Source: Sipunculus nudus
Taxonomy: Eukaryota > Annelida > Sipuncula > Golfingiida > Sipunculidae
Length of the DNA: 64,000 nt
Direction: 5' to 3'
NCBI GenBank assembly: GCA_026874595.1
Contig: CM049313.1
Span: 27,340,008 to 27,404,007 of the forward strand
The notes under the pieces were generated by a model. It searched no databases. It was given only the letters and a program-made list of their open reading frames with translations, and was not told the DNA's origin. Shown here one piece after another: positions 9,238 to 17,044 of this stretch. The translations under genes and the position numbers were made by a program. Position 1 is the stretch's first letter. The number at the start of each line of letters is the position of its first letter.

Positions 9238-10132
9238 AATGTTAAGACAAATGAAAATGGAGGAGGAGAAAGAGAAAATGATCCCACCCACCCCCATCAC
9301 TCAATGCCAAATATTTATTCCTAATTGGGGGACTAAAGGAGCTCATTTGTGTTTGGAAAGCAAATGTAGGTTACTGAAAGTTCAAAGGTTAATTTATTTA
9401 AAGCCTGAAAGGTTTTCTAAAGAGAGACCTCTGTTAGAACCAGCCAGCTGTCATTACTGCACTTTTCATAAAACACTTCACTTCTGTGGCATGGGAGAAT
9501 GTCCGTTAATAGAGGCGAGGGACATGACAGGTTATGTCTGCATGTTGACGGGGAAAGTGGTTGAAAATTTGTATTTAAATCCCTTTCCACCTGGGACTGA
9601 TGAGCCTATTACGGGGTGTAATTATGAAGAATTCCACATACCCAGTGACAAACAACTAAGTTATCTTTTCGGTCAGTCACCTTCAGACCAAAACTTTCAA
9701 GACGTGGACAGGTTGGTGTTTAACACTCAGCTGGAAGTCCAAGGGGTAAAGGACAGGTATATGATCTATTATGGGATTTGTAAATTGTTTGAAAATGGAC
9801 ATATTTTTACTACCTTTACCAATCCCAATAAAACTAACATTTTCAGAGCGTTTCAGGCAGCTTGCTGGCAGATCTTTAAACAGGACCAAACCACTCCAAA
9901 ATACCTGTGGGTGGATAGGTACAGGAAACTGTATGACCTCACACGTCATTTAAGAACCATCATACTCTCCCTGTGTGGTTTTCAGCAGGGGCATTTGAAA
10001 AGAAGGACGGAAGAACAAAAGAAAAGGATCAGAGATGTAAGACAGAGAGAAAATGAGGAGCTGGAATATTACATTTCCCGCTGTAAAGACCTGTCTCATT
10101 ACACAAAAAGTGAACAGATGGACCAGCAATAG
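9215..10132 (+). CDS. Cys/His-rich putative zinc-binding protein
   Basis: The 305-residue product is counted from ATG 9215; the frame opens at TTG 9200 and overlaps the integrase end. A cluster at about residues 79-115 reads CHYC...HFCGMGEC...YVCMLTG, giving C-x2-C, H-x-C, C and C-x-LTG elements consistent with one or two zinc sites. The rest is mixed alpha/beta with an aromatic-rich middle and a basic coiled C-terminus (RRTEEQKKRIRDVRQ). I cannot assign a family; similar Cys/His clusters with a C-x-x-TG ending occur in late-gene regulators of several large DNA viruses, but that comparison is weak. It ends in TAG (10130-10132), and the following basic gene is in the same frame seven codons later. 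Confidence 0.7.
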   Translation: MTMTVAPKMLRQMKMEEEKEKMIPPTPITQCQIFIPNWGTKGAHLCLESKCRLLKVQRLIYLKPERFSKERPLLEPASCHYCTFHKTLHFCGMGECPLIEARDMTGYVCMLTGKVVENLYLNPFPPGTDEPITGCNYEEFHIPSDKQLSYLFGQSPSDQNFQDVDRLVFNTQLEVQGVKDRYMIYYGICKLFENGHIFTTFTNPNKTNIFRAFQAACWQIFKQDQTTPKYLWVDRYRKLYDLTRHLRTIILSLCGFQQGHLKRRTEEQKKRIRDVRQRENEELEYYISRCKDLSHYTKSEQMDQQ

Positions 10133-10153
10133 AGACAGATAAAAAACCTCACC

Positions 10154-10435
10154 ATGGCTAGAAGAAGAAGGTACGGGAGAAAGAGGAGAAGGGGGAAGGG
10201 TACAAAAGATGAGATTAAGAATGCTATCAGAAAAGTTCGAAAGTTTAAAGAGAGAGCTAGGAAATTTAAGAAGAAACACATCGATCCTAAGATAATTAGC
10301 GGGTTGGGTTTTGTTAAGAAAATGTTCACTGGTAGTGGTAAAAGAAGGACTAAAATGAAAGTTCCCGTGGGGGATCCGCGTGTAAGAATGAGTTTGGGAA
10401 GGATGGGAGCTATTCCGTTCGTAACGCCCATGTGA
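10154..10435 (+). CDS. Arg/Lys-rich core protein (pX/pVII-like)
   Basis: The product is 93 residues from an ATG in a strong context (ACCATGG). Its N-terminus is MARRRRYGRKRRRGKG, followed by a Lys/Arg-rich amphipathic helix (about 18-50), a GSGKRRTKM segment and a hydrophobic end. Size, charge and position fit the small DNA-condensing core proteins of adenovirus-like and Polinton virions. The open frame continues in phase upstream across a TAG into the previous gene. Its TGA overlaps the opening of the next frame. Confidence 0.75.
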   Translation: MARRRRYGRKRRRGKGTKDEIKNAIRKVRKFKERARKFKKKHIDPKIISGLGFVKKMFTGSGKRRTKMKVPVGDPRVRMSLGRMGAIPFVTPM

Positions 10436-10458
10436 CATCATCACAGTATCATATAAGT

Positions 10459-11930
10459 ATGAGGAGAACTACCGGACCCACACCACTCTCGCTCAGCACA
10501 CCGTGCAGCATGGCAGGTTTCGCAATGTCCGCTACACACCCTATAGAGCCTTTGAAAACTACGGGTTCCCGGTTTGGAGAACAGCAGTTACAGACTAAAC
10601 ACCCCATCACCTCAGTGTTCCACAATTCCGAATGTTCTGACTTAGCTAAACGAAATGAGAAATTGCAAAAAGAGATATCAGAATGGGAAGAGACAATAAA
10701 GGAGATGAGAGAGGAACACAAAAAACAAATAAAAGAATGGGAGGCTCAGAAACTGGACATGGAGACCACTCAGCAAAACCTACGGGTCTTGTTGGATAAC
10801 TCAGGAAAGAAAGAAGGCAAGTTGTGTATCAGAACGCCGAACTGAAAGAAAAATTCAGGGTGAGTGAACATGCACTATACAAACTGGAGCCTTCTTTTCT
10901 CCGAGCTTTGGACGAAAGCATCCCACACCCTTACTTATGGCCCTACTATGTCTCGCTAAAACATGACCCTGCCCATCTACACATCGGCATGCAAAAATTC
11001 ATGTTAGAGTGTGTGAAGACAAGTTTAGGACCAGATTCTGTGGAAAACTTAGAACCTCTGTTTCAGTTTTACGGGAGCAAGGTTCACGTGGGACTGTTTG
11101 CTTGTCACCTGGTGGGGGTGAAATATATGGAGCAAGTTTTAAAACTGAGCAACAAACCAAACGTAGTGGGATGTTGCAACCACATGGAATCGCGGTATTT
11201 CTTCCTGTGCGTGGCACTGAGTCATATGTACGTGTACTCCCTAAGAGAAACGGCGTGGTCGTTCGTAGAAACCAAACCAGAGCAAGTGGACACACTGGTC
11301 AAATGGTGGTCAGACATGAAGAAATGGGATCCTACTTTAGAGGATATTGCCCCCCTTTCCCTGTGCCAAGAACTGGTGGACGTGGTACACAAAGTGCTAG
11401 CTGTGACTGCCCTCAACGCTGTCAAATACATCACTTTTCCCATGTACGAAAGACCCACCCCTCCGAACCACCTGTCAGATTTTATGAGATTCACCAAAGC
11501 GGTAGAAAACGGAACGGTAACGCCTCAACTGGAAGGTTGGAGAGAGGAGTTGAAAGAAGATGTCAGCAAACTGGACCTGAACTCGGAGACCGTAATGGAC
11601 AACCTGCTGAAACCTGTGCAGAGACAAGCCGTCATAGAGTTCATGAAGAGCGAGGAACAGAAGAAGGACATGTCCGCGATGGAAGTGGACGAAGTGGACA
11701 AAGTGATGAAAAGCATGAACAAAGTGGTCGAGGAAATAAAGCAGGCAAAAAAAAGAGTCCGGTTCCACCCAACTGTAACTGTGCACCTCGTACCTGACCA
11801 CAAAGCAGAGACTTATATATCTGTATGGGAAATACAAAATGCTATAAATGAAGTTAACAGTTTCATGTTAAAAGGGGGGGGGGGGGCCTATTGTAATTTG
11901 AATAAAAGGAAAATAAAACTTACTGTTTGA
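10459..11930 (+). pseudogene. Coiled-coil protein ending in a PP1-docking (RVxF-type) motif, frameshifted
   Basis: The first part (ATG 10459 to 10845) has a low-complexity N-terminus and a long coiled coil (about residues 60-115, repeated Glu/Lys heptads). The second part (open 10824-11930, no nearby ATG, first codon GTG) continues the helix and then has a globular region with Cys- and Trp-rich stretches, another charged helix, and near the end KKRVRFHPTVTVHLV (11748-11792). The absence of an ATG and continuity of the coiled coil suggest one gene broken by an indel near 10820-10845. The RVRF-x3-VTVH pattern is that of PP1-binding regulators of the GADD34/PPP1R15 type. A G10-12 tract at 11874-11886 lies in the tail and may be length-variable. 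Function is inferred only from the motif. Confidence 0.65.
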
Positions 11931-11946
11931 GTTGATTTTGTTTATT
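11901..11946. terminator. Convergent poly(A) signals between the two gene sets
   Basis: AATAAA occurs on the plus strand at 11901-11906 and 11912-11917, just before the TGA at 11928. Its complement TTTATT at 11941-11946 serves the leftward gene ending at 11996. Rightward and leftward transcription units of the Polinton-like element meet here, with about 65 bases between stop codons. Confidence 0.55.
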
Positions 11947-11995
11947 CACAATTAGCTATGTATGACTGAGTTATGACTGAGTCCGAATGTTAAAA

Positions 11996-12712
11996 TTAAA
12001 ACAATTGGAAACCAACTGAGGGTCGTACTTTCTTCTGTTTAGGTTCGTCCTCGCTCGATGACACTTCCGTAAATATCTTGCCCACCGCTTCCGTGGGCTT
12101 CTCCAACTTCTTCTGTAACCCCAGTAAAAACACACTCAAAAACACCAATTCTTTCTTGTTCAAAACCAACTTGTCCTCCAGAGCCAGCCACATGTTTTCT
12201 ATAGGTCGACTGTCTTTGTCGTGAGCTTGCATTTCCTGTCGTATTTCCACATTGTATCCCACGCCTGTGAACTGTGGTAAAATCTGGAACTTGATCCCCC
12301 TCACACCTTCTCTGATATGTCCTACGTCAGCTCTATGTATTTTACACGTACCATAGTCAAAGTTCGGTTGGCTGAGCATCCGCCCAAACCACTCCACTTG
12401 GTTGGTGAAGTCGGTCAACATTTCAAAGTCCAGACTGAAAGTGGTGGTGTGAAATTTCTTGTTGAATTTCGGGGCTGCCTAAGTGTTAAATTTGATCTGT
12501 TCCGAATCATAATCTACCAACAACGATCGGCGACAGAAAAATCCACCCGGCTCACCTAGTTTGGAGGTGTTGTAGCTGTAGACAGGTATCCCGTAAGAAT
12601 CGTTTGAATCGGCGAGTTCATTCATTTCATGGATCATTTGTATTTCGGTGCTCTCTTGAGGTATCATCATTTGCTGGGTATAAGCGTTCGGTTGAGCAGC
12701 GTAGGTAGCCAT
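11996..12712 (-). pseudogene. Uncharacterised Polinton protein with an in-frame TAG
   Basis: The frame starts at ATG 12712 (MATYAAQPNAY) and runs to a TAG at 12479-12481. The same frame stays open for the next 160 codons to a TAA at 11996, and the first ATG after the TAG is at 12421. The downstream part contains a hydrophobic/aromatic-rich domain (WFGRMLSQPNFDYG) and an acidic, Ser-rich then Lys-rich tail (SSSEDEPKQKKVR). The reading frame and composition continue across the TAG, so one protein of about 238 residues with an amber codon is more likely than two genes. I do not recognise the family. Its position beside the protease and capsid genes suggests a virion role. Confidence 0.6.
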
Positions 12713-13108
12713 GTTGTTTACGTTTCTGGTTTCAAATCGCAAATGACATTTGTATGTCACAAAGGAAGCTTATCAATCCATCAAGAGGCTGTCGTAGTCA
12801 CGTGATATATTCCGGTCCCAGCGGCCCAACTGTCATTTTGCCTTGCAATACGTTCATGGGACCTGAACGACAAAACCTAAGAAACCCAGCCCCTATGACT
12901 TATCCTGGTGGACGAAAAAAAAAAAAAGAAATAGAAGAAATCTACTGGAAAATATTAAAAAAAAGGACTAAAACAATTGTAATAAAAACATAAAAACTAT
13001 TTACGTTTAGGAGAATCACCGCACCATTAAGGTGTCTTAATAACCATACATTCATTTACTAGGAGTTGTGTAAGAAAGGAATAGACACAATGTACACGTA
13101 ATGCATTT
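12713..13108. other. Intergenic DNA, no supported gene
   Basis: This is about 400 bases upstream of the 12712 start and downstream of the protease gene. It is A-rich, with an A13 run near 12917 and AATAAA-like stretches. The short plus-strand frame at 12754-12993 lacks any recognisable domain and I do not call it. Confidence 0.4.
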
Positions 13109-13672
13109 TTATTTCTCCACATTAACGCCTGATACATAATCACGCAAGAAACCGTACATTTTAGATGCGAAAGCATTGTTGAAATCAAATTCTCCCTCCA
13201 CGTACACCCTGTTGAGAATGGTGTGCATGTCTTCGTCTGGGTGCAAGTAACGCGCTATGAGGTATGTGATGCAATGTTGTCCGCACGTTCCCCGGTCTGG
13301 ATCTGAAATGTCCTGAATCATCATGTCGTTCCATTCCCAGTTCCGTCCACACACCCTCTTCATAAAATCCAACACATTCTCGTGCATTGGAGGAATCCCG
13401 TAGGGGTCGAAAAACTCGCACAGGTAGTTTTTATTTATAGTCAGAGCCTGCCAATGTTCTCCTTCATAACTGGTGTTGAGTATAAAGTGAATGGGTGGGC
13501 CATCCGATTTAACAAACACTTCACTAGGGGAGGGTAAATCTCCGGTGGGTATAGCACCCATGAAATGTCCTGGTGTGAACAATTTGTCCAACGCCTTTTC
13601 GATTTGTTCATTGCTCAAAGCTTCTTTCGGAAATCCATCACTGTCCTTAACCGTCCCAGCTGGTCCTAACAT
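13109..13672 (-). CDS. Adenain-like (C5/Ulp1-fold) maturation cysteine protease
   Basis: The 187-residue product starts at ATG 13672. It processes capsid and core precursors in adenovirus-like and Polinton virions. Visible catalytic elements in order are H73 in GEHWQAL, the acidic residue after a beta strand (E86 or D89 in CEFFDPYG), Q120 in MIQD for the oxyanion hole, and the nucleophile C130 in GTCGQHC, followed by a helix. The FFDPYG segment and the spacing are typical of the family. The length (about 190 residues) is normal and the frame is intact. It overlaps the end of the capsid gene by 26 bases. A TTTATT (poly(A) signal complement) lies at its stop codon. Confidence 0.92.
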   Translation of the reverse strand: MLGPAGTVKDSDGFPKEALSNEQIEKALDKLFTPGHFMGAIPTGDLPSPSEVFVKSDGPPIHFILNTSYEGEHWQALTINKNYLCEFFDPYGIPPMHENVLDFMKRVCGRNWEWNDMMIQDISDPDRGTCGQHCITYLIARYLHPDEDMHTILNRVYVEGEFDFNNAFASKMYGFLRDYVSGVNVEK

Positions 13673-15058
13673 TCTTCCTTGGGTCGATGATCAGCTTCTC
13701 CTCGTAATCGGCCAAACAAACAAGTGTGGTCGGGTCGTCCAGACCTTTCTTAAATATCACGTTGATAGAGATAGTGCCGTATTGTTTGAGATGCTGCACT
13801 GATTGGTCAGCCTCAGTGGTATCGCCCTGCAGGTCAAAACCGAACAGTGTGAACCCATCCCCAAACATTTCGTAATCTACAATGGGCTGAAGGTTTCTAG
13901 GAAGGTCTGATAGGCGTCCATGTATTCTTTCTTTTCAAAATCACACTTCAGGGGATGGGTTGGGTAGGGCACTCCGTTCTTGAACACCTGGATCTGAGTC
14001 ACATTTTCGTGGTTAAAGATAAAGGGGTATTCTGGGAGCAAGCCCTTAAAGGAGGAGTTTTTCACAAACCCAACAAAAATCCTGGTGGAAAGGGCAGAGG
14101 GAGGGAAAACATGACTGATGTTTTTGGAGGCGAGTCCTGCAGGGATGTCATCCGTAAAAATGCGAACTTTTGACACAGGAATGATCATGTCTTTTTGAGA
14201 GTTTGCAGCTTCCATTTGAGTAAAAACTTGGGGTTGGATTTTGACATAGGGCACCTTCAAGGTGACATTTACAATTTTAATGCGAATTTTCCCCTCATTT
14301 GCACTTTCTCCCATCATGATAAACTTCATGTCTGACCTTTCAAACTGGATGTGCATGTTCACCCCGAAAGGAAGAAACTTGGTCTGGTTGAATGGTACCA
14401 CCATGGGGGTGTCCATAAGGCGGATGTTACGGTAAGTCGCAGTTCCGGCATTATCGTAAAACCAGTTCTCTTGACGGTCGGACTGGGGGTTGGAATTGAC
14501 AGGCATTGTGTCAATATAATTTTTACCTCCCTCCTCTTTGCTTTTAAAGTTCTTCTTACGAACACATTCCACCTTTTGCATTTGCTCTGTGTCCTGATCC
14601 GTCCTCCATCCCCTGGTCACTCCTTGAGTTTCCACCGCAGGTTTACTCCACGTCAGCAGTTTCTGCAAGTAAGCACTGAAAGGATAATTACCATCACTGT
14701 CCGTCACTGTCTTGGTGTTCATTTGCACCGTCACGTTCCTGAACAGAGAATGAAACATGTTGTTTATGGGAAATATTTTAGTATCGGTATGCTCTATGGC
14801 CTTCCATTGGTTGGTAGTATGGTCAATTTTTTCCAGAGCCAGTTCCATGTCCAACAGAATGTTTTTCACATCAATGTAACAGTTACGAGTTTCGTTGGGG
14901 ACAGTAAAATTCAACGTGTGTTCATAAGCCGCTGATGCGGGTTGCAGCTCAACAGTGTGAGACCCTAGGACCTGCAACTGGATTTCTTCATCGTTCAGGA
15001 CCAGCTCTTCATTCTGGACCGGAGGCGCCATGGGAAGGTCAAGCGGAACTGGAGGCAT
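13647..15058 (-). pseudogene. Double jelly-roll major capsid protein (hexon-type), one frameshift
   Basis: The main part (ATG 15058 to TAG 13877-13879) contains an N-terminal proline-rich lead, an ELQP...F beta region, the conserved FPINNMFHSLFRNVTVQMN segment characteristic of Polinton/adintovirus hexons, a YPFSAYLQKLL helix, and a second domain ending near the Phe/Pro-rich HPLKCDFEKKEY segment. The conserved C-terminal strands (FTLFGFDLQGD ... CLADYEEKLIIDPRKNV) are encoded immediately downstream in another frame (13868-13647), so the gene is split by a one-base shift at about 13880-13890. Joint length is about 470 residues, a usual size for this family. The two pieces abut, with no other gene between. 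It would form the trimeric capsomers. Confidence 0.9.
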
Positions 15059-15068
15059 GGTTTCAGTG

Positions 15069-15827
15069 TTAAGAAATTTCAATCAAAGATGGTGAAACCC
15101 GATTTCCGTTTGGTAGTCGAACACTTTTTGATCTTTTTTTCTTGACAGGGGCTTTCTTTTTCTTTTTCGGAGGAGTCTTCCTCTTTTTAGCCGGAAGAGC
15201 CGTCACGTCCACTTCAGCTTCCTGCTGGCTGGGTGGAGGTCTTTTTATACGTCTGATTTGGTCAGCAGATTTTGTCGTAACCTGCCTCACAATTTCTCCA
15301 ACTGTATTACGTACGTCGTTGCTCAACCCTTTTTTAGCGACTTCGTTCGAATTTTCCATGGTGTGAGTCATCTCAGTGGGGTTGACTACTTGAGGTTTAG
15401 GGGCTATTTTTTGTGCTACAAACTCCCCGGCTCTTTTCAATCTGGATTCCCCCAATTTCTTGACCCCTTTTATGATAGTGCCCTTGTTCCTGTTTAACAG
15501 ATCAAGCCCGCTCCTTACAATTTTCTTGCCAATCCCGGCTATGGAGTTCCAAGGGATCCCAAACCCCTTCAGTTTACATTGATCACCTGGATGACCTACT
15601 CTAAAAAGTTCCCCACTCCCCTTTTGCCATCTCCTCCCTATGTACACCCCACTTCCTCTCTTATACCTTTGTCCCGTGTTCACCCCGCTCCCTCTCTGAT
15701 ACCTTTGCCCAATATACACCCCAGCACCACGGGTAGCGTCCGGAAATATCATACCAGCCATGTGTTTGGTCAAATTGACCACTTGGCCAGGTGAAGACAT
15801 CAGCTGCCCGATCGGTACAGCTGCCAT
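15069..15827 (-). CDS. Basic core/membrane-lytic-type protein with Gly-rich repeats
   Basis: The 252-residue product starts at ATG 15827. Residues about 34-75 hold three copies of a 12-13-residue repeat of the form GSGVYIGQRYQR (variants with N/T and W). A hydrophobic, amphipathic stretch (GFGIPWNSIAGIGKKIVRSGLDLL) lies near 90-115, and the last 60 residues are dominated by Lys and Arg with KKRKTPPKKKKKA-type blocks. The composition and the amphipathic helix resemble adenovirus minor core/pVI-pX-type proteins as found in Polintons; the repeats resemble protease-processed basic peptides. The frame is intact. It overlaps the upstream region of the capsid gene frame, whose ATG lies 11 bases past this stop. 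Exact role uncertain. Confidence 0.75.
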   Translation of the reverse strand: MAAVPIGQLMSSPGQVVNLTKHMAGMIFPDATRGAGVYIGQRYQRGSGVNTGQRYKRGSGVYIGRRWQKGSGELFRVGHPGDQCKLKGFGIPWNSIAGIGKKIVRSGLDLLNRNKGTIIKGVKKLGESRLKRAGEFVAQKIAPKPQVVNPTEMTHTMENSNEVAKKGLSNDVRNTVGEIVRQVTTKSADQIRRIKRPPPSQQEAEVDVTALPAKKRKTPPKKKKKAPVKKKRSKSVRLPNGNRVSPSLIEIS

Positions 15828-15880
15828 TTACACATGTATTAAATATCATACAAAAGTCATTTCATCTGAAATTGTGTTTA

Positions 15881-16558
15881 TTAATCACAAAAGCATAAAT
15901 GTAACACAAAACAATTAGGAAGTAGTTGAAAGTTTTGCCTGCTCCGGTTCAGCCACATTTTTTTCAGATCCGTTTTAGCTGGTTTTCTTTTCTTCTTTTT
16001 CTCAGTGGGGTTGAAAGAGGATGGGGGAGCAATTTTCCTTTTGTTGCCACCAGACATCCGAGGAGTGAAAACTTCTTCGTCATAAGAGGAGGTAGATGAG
16101 GCATTACACATGTTGCCTTCCTCACCGGATCTCAGGTTGCGCCTTTCGTAATTAGCCTTCAAGTTATTTAGGGTGTCTGTGTACACAGCACAGAACCCGT
16201 GATAGTCCTTACTCAAAGACATTAGGTGTTTCAGACTCTTAGCCAGTCTGAGAATCGCTTGCAGGTAGTTATCTTCTAGTTTTTCGATGGGTGAAGCCAT
16301 GACTTGTTCAATACCCCAATTGATCGGTTCAGTTTGGTTCAGGTCGTTCCCATCAGCCTTGGTCAACCTGTCGCACAGTTCTGTCATCAGCATGTGGCCG
16401 AATTTGTTATGGGTCATTCTGTCTATCATCTCTTCTACCAGCAAACCCTGTATCGTTCCGAGCTGTTCCGCCTCACTCCCTATCAGGTTCAAATTGTCGC
16501 GAAGGCGTCCATCTCGAGGGGGATAGTGGGCACTTATAATGCTCCTGAAACCTGGCAC
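15881..16558 (-). CDS. Uncharacterised helical protein with Lys-rich C-terminus, start unclear
   Basis: The frame is open for 225 codons but begins at GTG 16558; the first internal ATG is 16429 and an upstream in-frame TGA lies near 16600. The sequence is mostly helical (LRDNLNLIGSEAEQLG, LQAILRLAKSLKHLM), followed by an acidic Ser-rich region (TSSYDEEVF) and a bipartite basic block (KRKIAPP...EKKKKRKPAKTD) that could act in nuclear import or DNA binding. No domain is recognised. The missing ATG suggests a lost start, a short upstream exon or a non-AUG start. It sits between the core and penton-like genes. Confidence 0.55.
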   Translation of the reverse strand: MPGFRSIISAHYPPRDGRLRDNLNLIGSEAEQLGTIQGLLVEEMIDRMTHNKFGHMLMTELCDRLTKADGNDLNQTEPINWGIEQVMASPIEKLEDNYLQAILRLAKSLKHLMSLSKDYHGFCAVYTDTLNNLKANYERRNLRSGEEGNMCNASSTSSYDEEVFTPRMSGGNKRKIAPPSSFNPTEKKKKRKPAKTDLKKMWLNRSRQNFQLLPNCFVLHLCFCD

Positions 16559-16600
16559 GAACTTATATCGATAAACGATCGCAAAGGATGATGGGTGGGG

Positions 16601-17044
16601 TCACGTGAGAGGGACAAAATGAAGGTTTACAATGCTGGCGTGGGTCCCGTGTTCGAAACGTATTTTGTTTCCTTTTAGGTCCGTCAGTTTAACTGACAAA
16701 GTGTTTATATGGTTTTTCTGGAATTCGAGATAATTGGGGAGGTGTAAATTTTCGGTGAAGCTTTTTTGCTCTCTTGAATTGGGTAGCACCACTGTTCCTA
16801 TGACGTCATAGCTCCCGTCTTTCGTCTTTACGTCACTTAAATGAACCAATAGCACATTGGGAGAAGGGGTTTGTTCAAACTCGTTTGGGATAGTGATCTT
16901 TTGTAAAGCCACTTTATGTCTCACTCCGACCAGTTCCACGGGTTCCATTAACGTGTTCTTGAATTGGGCAACCGTGTTCTCCGAGTGAAACTCGCGGGAT
17001 GCATCGCTGGTAAGCACCAGGTAAAACCCTTTCAGACTATCCAT
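16601..17044 (-). CDS. Penton-like minor capsid protein, short paralogue
   Basis: The product is 147 residues from ATG 17044. It begins with a strand FYLVLTSDASREFHSENTV-type N-terminus followed by VELVGVRHKVALQKITIP, and ends with LTDLKGNKIRFEHGTHA and a hydrophobic last strand. The same N-terminal and C-terminal signatures appear in the much longer neighbouring gene at 17032-19267, so this looks like a short single jelly-roll paralogue. Single jelly-roll minor capsid (penton) proteins close the five-fold vertices in Polinton-type capsids. The start overlaps the neighbour's stop by 13 bases. A frame upstream of the ATG stays open to 17197 but encodes the neighbour in another frame. Confidence 0.7.
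   Translation of the reverse strand: MDSLKGFYLVLTSDASREFHSENTVAQFKNTLMEPVELVGVRHKVALQKITIPNEFEQTPSPNVLLVHLSDVKTKDGSYDVIGTVVLPNSREQKSFTENLHLPNYLEFQKNHINTLSVKLTDLKGNKIRFEHGTHASIVNLHFVPLT

Noticed and set aside
11009-11797. 262-codon plus-strand frame overlapping the coiled-coil gene
   Set aside because: Composition is Arg/Gly/Thr-rich and aperiodic. It is an alternate phase of the gene in the neighbouring frame, which has the structured sequence.
12754-12993. 79-codon plus-strand frame in the protease/12712 gap
   Set aside because: No domain, ends in an A-rich tract, wrong strand for the local gene set.
14351-14935. 194-codon plus-strand frame antisense to the capsid gene
   Set aside because: Antisense shadow of the capsid coding region.
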